A stretch of 64,000 nucleotides of DNA from Cyclobacteriaceae bacterium (GTDB lineage Bacteria; Bacteroidota; Bacteroidia; Cytophagales; Cyclobacteriaceae): the NCBI GenBank assembly GCA_028281285.1, contig JANQKF010000040.1, positions 1 to 64,000 of the forward strand. Reading direction: 5' to 3'. Positions 44,396-51,624 of the stretch are shown piece by piece. Every line of letters begins with the position of its first letter. Positions within the stretch are counted from its first letter, which is position 1. Both the position numbers and the translations under genes were made by a program. The notes below the pieces were generated by a model, which was not told where the DNA came from, did not search any database, and saw nothing but the letters and a program-made list of their open reading frames with translations.

Positions 44396-45711
44396 GTAAA
44401 GGGAAAATATCGATTCTTGGAGCTGGCCTTGTGGGGTCGTTGCTTGCTATTCTTTTAAAGAAAAGAGGCTATGAAGTTGTCCTTTTTGAAAGGAGACCTG
44501 ACACCAGAAAATTGGGCGGGATCGGTGGCCGATCGATCAACCTGGCCCTAAGTCATCGGGGATTGAAAGCCCTTGAATTGGCTGGCATCAAGGATACGAT
44601 CCAAAGGAGCTGTATTCCTATGCCCGGGCGTATGATCCACGACTTGGAGGGGAATCTGGATTTTCAACCTTATGGCAAGGAAGGACAATTTATCAATTCG
44701 GTTTCTCGTGGCGGTCTGAATGAGTTACTGATCAGTCAGGCGGAAGAACATGGGGTTGAAGTACGATTTGATCATCGCTGTACCGAAGTGAATTTCGGAA
44801 CGGCAACTGCCATATTCGATAATGGAAATTCGGAATCAGCCGACTATCTATTCGGAGCCGATGGTGCTTTCTCCGCATTGCGCTCTGCTATGCAAAAGAC
44901 CGACCGGTTCGATTATTCACAGATGTATATCTCAGCCGGATATAAGGAACTGACCATGCCGGCTACCCCTGAAGGCGATTTTGCCATGGATCCGGGGGCT
45001 TTGCATATCTGGCCACGTGGCGAATTTATGCTCATCGCACTTCCTAATCTCAACAAGAGTTTTACCTGCACTCTTTTCTTTCCATTTGAAGGGAAAATCT
45101 CATTTGATTCACTCAAGACCCCGGAAGATGTGGAAGCCTTTTTCAAAACCACCTTCCCAGACGCAGTTCCTCATCTTCCCCAGTTAAAGGAAGAGTTTTT
45201 CGAAAACCCCACTTCAAGCCTGATTACAGTTCGCTGCTATCCCTGGGTCAAAGAAAACACCGCATTGATTGGGGATGCTGCACATGCCATCGTCCCATTC
45301 TATGGGCAAGGCATGAATGCAGGGTTCGAGGATTGTTATGTCTTTGACCAACTAATGGATAAGCACGGTAGCATTAATGCAAAGATGCTTGAAGAATATC
45401 AACAGCTTCGCAAACCGGATGGAGATGCCATTGCAGATTTAGCACTCTACAACTTCATTGAAATGAGAGACAAAGTTGCTGACGACAAGTTCCTGCTTCA
45501 AAAGAAGATCGAGAAGAAACTCAATGAGCTCTATCCTGATCAATGGGTTCCGCTGTACTCGATGGTGACCTTCTCCGATTATCGTTACTCAGAAGCCATT
45601 GCTCGCGGCAATAAACAACAGGCTATTATGGATGAAGTGCTTTCACGACCGGGGATCGAAGAGAATTGGGAAGGATTGGACTTTGGGGAAATAGTCAAAA
45701 GCCTCAAATAA
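44392..45711 (+). CDS. kmo: Kynurenine 3-monooxygenase
   Basis: FAD-dependent hydroxylase giving 3-hydroxykynurenine from kynurenine with NADPH and O2. 439 residues. The dinucleotide-binding motif ILGAGLVGSLLAILL is at the N-terminus, GGRSINLALSHRG follows, and the second FAD motif is LIGDAAHAIVPFYGQGMNAGFED. Last gene of the operon; a palindromic repeat follows its stop. Tryptophan dioxygenase, formamidase and 2-aminomuconate deaminase were not found here. Confidence 0.94.
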   Translation: MSKGKISILGAGLVGSLLAILLKKRGYEVVLFERRPDTRKLGGIGGRSINLALSHRGLKALELAGIKDTIQRSCIPMPGRMIHDLEGNLDFQPYGKEGQFINSVSRGGLNELLISQAEEHGVEVRFDHRCTEVNFGTATAIFDNGNSESADYLFGADGAFSALRSAMQKTDRFDYSQMYISAGYKELTMPATPEGDFAMDPGALHIWPRGEFMLIALPNLNKSFTCTLFFPFEGKISFDSLKTPEDVEAFFKTTFPDAVPHLPQLKEEFFENPTSSLITVRCYPWVKENTALIGDAAHAIVPFYGQGMNAGFEDCYVFDQLMDKHGSINAKMLEEYQQLRKPDGDAIADLALYNFIEMRDKVADDKFLLQKKIEKKLNELYPDQWVPLYSMVTFSDYRYSEAIARGNKQQAIMDEVLSRPGIEENWEGLDFGEIVKSLK

Positions 45712-45720
45712 GACTTGGTA

Positions 45721-45800
45721 TTACGAGGAACAAGCAAAGCTGTGATGAAGTAATCTCTTTTTTTGAACTGGAGATTGCTTCACTACGTTCGCAATGACAG
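45721..45800. repeat. Palindromic intergenic repeat, family 1, copy 1
   Basis: Begins TTACGAGGAAC and ends CTACGTTCGCAATGACAG, with imperfectly complementary ends and an AGTAATCT/AGATTGCT middle. Copy 2 (46108-46184) is the same over most of its length. It overlaps the 5' part of the GIY-YIG reading frame. Confidence 0.82.
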
Positions 45801-46101
45801 TCAATTAAATATCTGGGGCTACAATTACTTCATCTACATACTGACCAACAAGAATCATACAGTCCTTTACACTGGAATGACGAATGATCTTCAAAGACGT
45901 ATCTATGAGCACAAGGAAAAGCTTGTCAAGGGTTTTACCAAAAAATACAATGTTGACAAGCTGGTCTATTATGAAAGGTTCTCGCATGTTGAAGCAGCTA
46001 TATCGAGAGAAAAACAAATTAAGGCTGGTTCTAGACAAAAGAAGGTTGATTTAATCAGTAGTATCAATCCTGAATGGAATGATTTGTATGACCGAATTTG
46101 A
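45763..46101 (+). CDS. GIY-YIG nuclease-domain protein
   Basis: A small single-domain GIY-YIG protein of at most 112 residues. The motif is FIYILTNKNHTVLYTGMTNDLQRR by position (about 23-46), with YI..L and YTG where GIY and YIG are expected, the arginine in LQRRIYEHK, and the metal-site glutamate in AAISREKQIKAG. There is no ATG before the conserved core; translation must begin at a TTG (45763 or 45775), both within the flanking repeat. A second repeat copy begins six bases after the stop. Relatives are uncharacterised and commonly lie among repeats in Bacteroidota. Confidence 0.78.
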   Translation: MNWRLLHYVRNDSQLNIWGYNYFIYILTNKNHTVLYTGMTNDLQRRIYEHKEKLVKGFTKKYNVDKLVYYERFSHVEAAISREKQIKAGSRQKKVDLISSINPEWNDLYDRI

Positions 46102-46107
46102 CTGCCA

Positions 46108-46184
46108 TTACGAGGAACGCGGAGCGTGACGAAGTAATCTTTCTCTTTGAATTGCAGATTCCTTCACTACGTTCGCAATAACAG
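46108..46184. repeat. Palindromic intergenic repeat, family 1, copy 2
   Basis: Direct copy of 45721-45800 on the other side of the GIY-YIG gene: TTACGAGGAACGCGGAGCG, AAGTAATCT, then TTCACTACGTTCGCAATAAC. Small differences and one shortened segment show some age. Confidence 0.82.
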
Positions 46185-46194
46185 TTCCCTTTTT

Positions 46195-46246
46195 GTCATC
46201 CCGAGCTTGTCGAGGGATCTAGATGCTGAAACAAGTTCAGCATGAC
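46195..46246. repeat. Palindromic intergenic repeat, family 2, copy 1
   Basis: GTCATCCCGAGC at one end and GTTCAGCATGAC at the other, with GTCGAGGGATCTAGATGCTG between. The outer bases pair (GTCAT/ATGAC), and GCTGAA pairs with TTCAGC. The rest of the 46102-46427 gap (46247-46371) shows nothing recognisable. Confidence 0.75.
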
Positions 46247-46371
46247 TAAAGAATTACCCCACATGAATATTCGGGATATAGCTTTTGGTCGTTACTTTTC
46301 CTGGCAAAACGCACCGACTCTTTACGCTTCAGCACACGTGCTATGGTTGATTAAAAAAGTCAAAATAAAAA

Positions 46372-46424
46372 TTTGTTTTACAAGTTCAATAGAAATATAT
46401 TATATTTGTTTTACAAATTCAATA
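46372..46424 (+). promoter_or_regulatory. Tandem PadR-type operator over the padR promoter
   Basis: Two direct copies, 33 bases apart, of TTTGTTTTACAARTTCAATA (46372-46391 and 46405-46424; R is G, then A). Each contains the inverted repeat TTGT-TTT-ACAA. A TATATTTG -7-like box (46401-46408) enters the second copy. The ATG follows three bases later. Confidence 0.65.
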
Positions 46425-46427
46425 CTT

Positions 46428-46760
46428 ATGGGTCGGACATCTTATTTGGGAGAGTTTGAAGAGTTGATCCTTACCATGGTGCTCATCCTCGAAGACAATG
46501 CCTATGGCAACACCGTTGTCAAGGCCATCAAGGAGCATCAAAACCGGGAGATCAACCTAAGCTCGGTGCACATCACACTCTATCGGCTGGAAGAAAAAGG
46601 CTTTCTCAGCTCACATATGGCGGGTGCCACCAATCAGCGCGGAGGTCGTAAGAAACGATACTTCACCATTACAAATGCCGGTAAGTCTCTGCTTCAGGAA
46701 ATGCAGGCGGCTCGTATGAACCTCTGGAAACTAAGCCCTCTGCTGAACTCCAAATCATGA
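46428..46760 (+). CDS. PadR-family transcriptional regulator
   Basis: A 110-residue winged-helix repressor. LGEFEELILTMVLILED and the helix-wing region LSSVHITLYRLEEKGFLSS, then GGRKKRYFTITNAGKSLL, are typical PadR. The start is the ATG at 46428, directly after the twin operator; an open frame upstream back to 46242 crosses the promoter and is not used. Its stop overlaps the permease start by four bases. PadR plus a permease with an N-terminal prefix domain is a recurrent Bacteroidota pair. Confidence 0.9.
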   Translation: MGRTSYLGEFEELILTMVLILEDNAYGNTVVKAIKEHQNREINLSSVHITLYRLEEKGFLSSHMAGATNQRGGRKKRYFTITNAGKSLLQEMQAARMNLWKLSPLLNSKS

Positions 46761-49372
46761 GTAAGCCCAGCCCCCCGAAAGCCCTGGTCCGGTTTCTCAA
46801 GTGGTACAGCCGGTCTAAACTACAGGAGTCGATTCTGGGCGACCTTGAAGAGCAATACTATGAAGACATTGATGTCTATGGTCTCAGAAGGGCCAGGTTC
46901 CGCTTTAGTTGGAATGTTTTCCGGTTCATAAGGCCTGGTATCATAAGAGAATTCGAAGGAAATCAACAACTCAATCACTACGGCATGGTCAAGCAACATT
47001 TCAAAACGACATTCAGAATTATCAAACGGGAGAAACTTTACTCGCTTATCAACATTTTGGGACTCACGGCAGGCTTCAGTATCGCCTTGCTCACACTTTC
47101 CTATGTGTATTTTGAGCTAAGCTATGAACAGCACAATCCCAATAGTGATCGGCTGGTTCGCATTACCATGGACTACCTTGACGGTAAAACCCTGATCGAT
47201 CAGGATTGCGAAACCTATCATCCGCTCGGGCCTATGATCAAAGAGCAGTTTCCCGAAGTGGAGGAGTATGCCAAAGCCTTCAGAATGAATGCAGCAGTCA
47301 TCAAAGTTGATGATCGGAATTTCAGAGCTGAACGCATTTATTCAGTCACTCCCAGTTTCTTTGAGTTATTCCACTACCCCTTCATTTACGGCAATTCTGA
47401 AACCGCATTCAGAGGTCAGCTCGAGGTAGTACTCACACGCTCGATGGCGATGAAATACTTTGGCAAAATCGATGTATTGGGAGAAACCCTCTGGGTATCT
47501 ACTACTCGACAACAAATGGAAGTGGTCGGAGTAGTTGAAGATAGCCCAGCCAACACCCATTTCAAGTTCGACATCCTCTATCCTTATGAGATGATGAAGG
47601 AAACCCTGGCTAAAAGAAACAGCCAATGGGAGAGCAATGATACCTTCACCTACTTTTTACTGAATCAGTCTAATCAGTATGAGCGATTCAGGCAGTCACT
47701 GGATCGTCTGAACAAACAGCTAATAGCAGAAGAAAAAATCGTTAATGAAAGGGTCATCAGTCAACGGGCTTCCGATGTACATCTCTATTCGCATAAGTCT
47801 TTTGAGGCCGAAGTGAACGGAGATGCCACCATCGTTTTCTTTTTGCTCGGAGTGGCCATATTGGTAATCATCGTTGCCATTGTTAATTACATCAACCTAG
47901 CTACTGCCAAGTCGTTGGACCGGGCCAAAGAAGTAGGTATCCGTAAGGTCATCGGTTCTTCACGTACTCAATTGAGGTTGAGGTTTTTTATCGAATCTTT
48001 CACAATCAACTTCATATCAGGTCTGTTGGCTCTGGGTATTATCGCACTGGTCACTCACCAGTTCAAGCAATTGGCAGGCCTGCCCACGGATTTCGACTTG
48101 TTTTCGAATCCTCAGTTCTGGATCCTTTTCCTAACTATGGTGATAGTCAGCAGCTTTTTAGGAGGGATTTTCCCCGCTTATACCATTGCTTCTTTTGATC
48201 CGCTGGCAATGTTAAAAGGAAAATTTTCCAGCTCAGCCATCGGAGTTTGGCTCAGAAAAGGATTGGTCGTGTTCCAATTCGCAATAGCCACTTTCTTATT
48301 AATTCAAACCTTCACCTCTATCCGCCAACTGGAGTATATGCAGAACAAGGACCTGGGATTGAATGCAGAACAGGTTTTGGTGGTGAAAACTCCAGCTACA
48401 GCGCGAGAAATGAAAAACCTGACACCCTTCCGAGATGCGCTTCTTAATCAACCCAGTATCAGCTCAGTCTCTCTTTCCAACTGTATCCCTGGCTTACCCA
48501 CGAGCATGATGGGAAGTACGACCAATGTTAACCTAGTGGGCTCTGTGGACAGGCATAGTTTCAATTTCTTCCTGTATTTCTTCGATGAGCACTTCATCCC
48601 TACCATGAAAATGAAACTCTTGGCGGGAGAAAATTTCAGAGAGGGAAGGCAAGCCGGGGATGTGATAGTGAACGAAGAGGCCATCAGGCTATGGGGCATC
48701 ACAAGCCCGGAAGAAGCTATCGGGAAAAAGATAAATCTTGGTGAGTCATCCACGATTGTGGGCGTGATCAAAAACTTCCACCAAACCGGGGTCAAATCCA
48801 ATCACATCCCTATGATTTTCAGGCATTCCCGTAACTGGGGCAACTATTTTAGCCTCCGACTCAGCTCCGGAGATGCCAGATCGCAGATAGTTGCCATTGA
48901 GGAGTCTTACAATACTCACTTTAACAGTCCCTTCGAGTTCTTCTTCCTCGATGAGAAGTATGATGCCCATTTTAGGACAGATCAACAGTTCCAAACCGTA
49001 TTTGGTACACTAAGCCTCTTTGCATTGCTAATCACCTGCCTGGGTATTTTCGGCCTGGCATCATTTACGGTGGCCAAAAGACAAAAAGAAATTGGCATCA
49101 GAAAGGTATTGGGAGCCACGATCATCCAGATTATCGGTTTGCTTTCGAAGGAGTTCTCTGCCCTGATCGTCATAGCTACTATGCTATCCATACCTGTGAC
49201 TTACCTAGTTATTCAGAGTTGGCTTAATACTTATGCCTACCATATCGACATTCAGGCGAGCCTGTTTGCCTTGCCGGCCTTCATCGTCATCGCCATTGCC
49301 CTGATCACCATCCTGTCCCGCACCCTTCAGATTTCGAAAACACAACCAGCCGATGTGTTGAGGAATGAGTAG
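46757..49372 (+). CDS. FtsX/MacB-type permease with N-terminal prefix domain
   Basis: 871 residues; like the 801-residue permeases at 31-36 kb but with an extra ~75-residue N-terminal soluble segment (permease prefix domain; LKWYSRSKLQESILGDLEEQ). Then come one helix, a MacB core domain, an FtsX block with EVGIRKVIGSSRTQ, a second periplasmic domain, and an FtsX block with EIGIRKVLGATIIQI. No ATPase is adjacent. It is coupled to, and probably repressed by, the PadR protein. It is more distant from the tandem pair than those two are from each other. Confidence 0.88.
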   Translation: MSKPSPPKALVRFLKWYSRSKLQESILGDLEEQYYEDIDVYGLRRARFRFSWNVFRFIRPGIIREFEGNQQLNHYGMVKQHFKTTFRIIKREKLYSLINILGLTAGFSIALLTLSYVYFELSYEQHNPNSDRLVRITMDYLDGKTLIDQDCETYHPLGPMIKEQFPEVEEYAKAFRMNAAVIKVDDRNFRAERIYSVTPSFFELFHYPFIYGNSETAFRGQLEVVLTRSMAMKYFGKIDVLGETLWVSTTRQQMEVVGVVEDSPANTHFKFDILYPYEMMKETLAKRNSQWESNDTFTYFLLNQSNQYERFRQSLDRLNKQLIAEEKIVNERVISQRASDVHLYSHKSFEAEVNGDATIVFFLLGVAILVIIVAIVNYINLATAKSLDRAKEVGIRKVIGSSRTQLRLRFFIESFTINFISGLLALGIIALVTHQFKQLAGLPTDFDLFSNPQFWILFLTMVIVSSFLGGIFPAYTIASFDPLAMLKGKFSSSAIGVWLRKGLVVFQFAIATFLLIQTFTSIRQLEYMQNKDLGLNAEQVLVVKTPATAREMKNLTPFRDALLNQPSISSVSLSNCIPGLPTSMMGSTTNVNLVGSVDRHSFNFFLYFFDEHFIPTMKMKLLAGENFREGRQAGDVIVNEEAIRLWGITSPEEAIGKKINLGESSTIVGVIKNFHQTGVKSNHIPMIFRHSRNWGNYFSLRLSSGDARSQIVAIEESYNTHFNSPFEFFFLDEKYDAHFRTDQQFQTVFGTLSLFALLITCLGIFGLASFTVAKRQKEIGIRKVLGATIIQIIGLLSKEFSALIVIATMLSIPVTYLVIQSWLNTYAYHIDIQASLFALPAFIVIAIALITILSRTLQISKTQPADVLRNE

Positions 49373-49556
49373 TGTTGTGCAAGAAATTTCGAAGTGGTGA
49401 AATAATTCGCGTACAAAAAAAGTTGACCCTTAGCTTTTGAATTTGGGAGTTTTACTTTTTTGCTCGCCTACAGAAGCGACATAAAAGAGTGAAAAGCCGC
49501 TAAAGACTCCTTCACCCAAATGGGCTCCGAACCTTTAGATATTGGAGTAAGCCTGT

Positions 49557-49596
49557 CTGTCGAGGGATCTAGATGTTGAACCAAGTTCAGCATGAC
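49557..49596. repeat. Intergenic repeat, family 2, copy 2 (truncated)
   Basis: TGTCGAGGGATCTAGATG through AAGTTCAGCATGAC matches copy 1 at all but two of 39 bases, in the same orientation; the left end GTCATCCCGAGC is missing. With copy 1 it brackets the PadR-permease pair. Confidence 0.7.
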
Positions 49597-49604
49597 ACCA
49601 ATTT

Positions 49605-50474
49605 CTACCCCACCCTAATATTCCGGATATACTGCTTGGGTGAATACCCCGTAATTGCTTTGAACTTACGGTTAAAATGAGAGAGGTTATTAAACCCGGA
49701 GAGATAACAGATCTCCCCTATTGTTCGGTCCTCATTCACGAGCATTTTGCAGGCCTGCCCTACACGAACCTCATTCAGGAAATTGATATAAGTCTTACGA
49801 GTGCGCTGCTTGAAGTACCGACAGAACGCAGAAACCGTCATGTTCGCGATATCCGCAACCTCTTCCAGTGAAATAGGCCGCTGATATTCCTTCATGGTAA
49901 ACTGAAAGATATCATTCAGCCGCTGGCCCTCTGATTCCTTAAAGCCAGAATTCAATGCCTCAGATGAAAGGAATACCGTCTGATCCTCCTTGGAGAGTAA
50001 GTGCAAAATCTCCAGGAAATCGGTCATCCGCTTCACTCCTACTTTCACATCAATGTTCAGGATTAGCTCCTTCAACGGGTCCTTGTGATTTCCCACCACT
50101 TTGAGTCCTCGCCCTGAAACATTAAGTAGGTGTCTCACCTCAGCCATTTCTGGCAACTCAAAAAAGCCTTGTCCCAAACTCTCCTCATCGAAGAACAGGG
50201 AGATCGCCTTGGCTGCTCCCTCGATCTCGTCCTCATAGTAACTTCGGTCATTTCTAAAGACATGAGGGATGTTGGCACCAACCACTATTACATCTCCTGG
50301 CTGGAACTCCCCGATGTGATCTCCCAGAATTAATGTACCGGTACTCTGCTGAATCAAAGTGATCTGCGTTTCCGGATGCTGATGGAGCGTATCGTAGAAA
50401 TGCGGTTCAACATCATGTTGTACTCGAAACGAGTGTTCGGTAACTTTAGGAATCTTGAACGGCAGGACTTTCAT
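49605..50474 (-). CDS. AraC-family regulator of the hydroxyproline locus
   Basis: A 289-residue regulator from the ATG at 50474. The N-terminal cupin sensing domain (about 15-95) has HQHPETQITLIQQSTG and FQPGDVIVVGANIPH; the C-terminal ~100 residues hold two AraC helix-turn-helix units (ISLEEVADIANMTVSAFCRYF and GEICYLSGFNNLSHFNRKFK by position). It diverges from the catabolic operon, so it is the likely activator, responding to a hydroxyproline-derived compound (inference from position). Confidence 0.86.
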   Translation of the reverse strand: MKVLPFKIPKVTEHSFRVQHDVEPHFYDTLHQHPETQITLIQQSTGTLILGDHIGEFQPGDVIVVGANIPHVFRNDRSYYEDEIEGAAKAISLFFDEESLGQGFFELPEMAEVRHLLNVSGRGLKVVGNHKDPLKELILNIDVKVGVKRMTDFLEILHLLSKEDQTVFLSSEALNSGFKESEGQRLNDIFQFTMKEYQRPISLEEVADIANMTVSAFCRYFKQRTRKTYINFLNEVRVGQACKMLVNEDRTIGEICYLSGFNNLSHFNRKFKAITGYSPKQYIRNIRVG

Positions 50475-50598
50475 TAATACAATATATACGACAAATTTAT
50501 ACAAATTTATCTATTCATGTCAATATCATACCAATTACCGATAAAATTTGGTCGCATATCTGGTTTCTCATTGGGTAATTTTACACTCCAATTAATAA

Positions 50599-50686
50599 CG
50601 TCACTCTGACCCCGAGTGCTCGGGGGAAAGAGTCTCCAAGTTGTAAAAACGGGATTCTTTCGGTCGCAAGCTTCCTCAGAATGACG
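50599..50686. repeat. Palindromic intergenic repeat before the hydroxyproline operon
   Basis: Ends CGTCACTCTGA and TCAGAATGACG are inverted copies with one mismatch; inside is a perfect CCCCGAG-TG-CTCGGGG hairpin (50610-50625). It lies in the 232-base divergent region between the AraC regulator and the operon. It belongs to the same general type as family 1. Confidence 0.7.
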
Positions 50687-50706
50687 AAAAGCTAAAAAAG
50701 AAAGAC

Positions 50707-51621
50707 ATGAAAGTTGCCTGGAACGGAGTATACCCGGCTGTGACCACCAAGTTCAATGCGAACGATACGCTTGATCTTGAAACCTTTGAATTAAATATCA
50801 ATGCCCAACTGGAAGCCGGTGTAGACGGCATTATCCTGGGAGGAACCCTTGGCGAAGCCAGTTCTCTTCAGGAAGACGAGAAGGACGTATTGGTAAGAAA
50901 AACCGTAGAAATCGTCAATGGTAAAGTGCCTGTGGTAATGAACATCGCTGAGCAGACTACCAGCGGAGCGATCACTGCGGCTTCGAAAGCTGCGGATAAC
51001 GGAGCCAGTGGATTAATGATGTTACCACCTATGCGCTACAAGGCCGATGACCGCGAGACAGTGGAATACTATAAGGCAGTGGCCAAAAATACTTCCCTAC
51101 CTATTATGGTATACAACAATCCTGTGGATTATAAGATCGAGGTTACTTTGGACATGTTCGCTGAATTGGCAGCGCATGACAATATCCAGGCGGTAAAAGA
51201 ATCGACTCGGGACATCTCTAATATCACGCGGATGATCAATCGATTTGGTGATCGATTTAAGATACTTTCAGGTGTGGATACACTGGCGCTGGAAAGCATA
51301 TTCATGGGTGCTGATGGATGGGTTGCAGGGTTAGTTTGTGCCTTCCCAAGAGAAACGGTTGCCATTTATCGTCTTGCTAAGGCCGGAAGACATCAAGAAG
51401 CTTTGGAAATTTACCGATGGTTCTTACCATTGTTAGAGTTAGATATCAATGCCAAGCTGGTTCAGAATATCAAATTGGCCGAAGTAGGCACCGGTATCGG
51501 CACAGAAAATGTCAGAGCACCTCGACTACCACTGGTTGGAGCAGAAAGAGAGCATGTTCTCAACATTATTAATGAAGGAATAAAAAACAGACCAGAACTT
51601 CCCGACTATCTAAATCTTTAA
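50707..51621 (+). CDS. DHDPS-family lyase, probable pyrroline-4-hydroxy-2-carboxylate deaminase
   Basis: A 304-residue TIM-barrel enzyme of the dihydrodipicolinate synthase/N-acetylneuraminate lyase family. GGTLGEASSL is the carboxylate-binding motif, MVYNNPVDYK carries the catalytic tyrosine, and the Schiff-base lysine is in QAVKESTRD. Followed by a 2-oxoglutarate semialdehyde dehydrogenase and linked to hydroxyproline genes, it should deaminate and dehydrate 1-pyrroline-4-hydroxy-2-carboxylate. The family also contains aldolases, so the assignment rests on context. Confidence 0.86.
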   Translation: MKVAWNGVYPAVTTKFNANDTLDLETFELNINAQLEAGVDGIILGGTLGEASSLQEDEKDVLVRKTVEIVNGKVPVVMNIAEQTTSGAITAASKAADNGASGLMMLPPMRYKADDRETVEYYKAVAKNTSLPIMVYNNPVDYKIEVTLDMFAELAAHDNIQAVKESTRDISNITRMINRFGDRFKILSGVDTLALESIFMGADGWVAGLVCAFPRETVAIYRLAKAGRHQEALEIYRWFLPLLELDINAKLVQNIKLAEVGTGIGTENVRAPRLPLVGAEREHVLNIINEGIKNRPELPDYLNL

Positions 51622-51624
51622 TCC

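Noticed and set aside
46242-46427. N-terminal extension of the PadR reading frame
   Set aside because: It crosses the twin operator and the -7 box, and begins in a repeat element; the family N-terminus starts at 46428.
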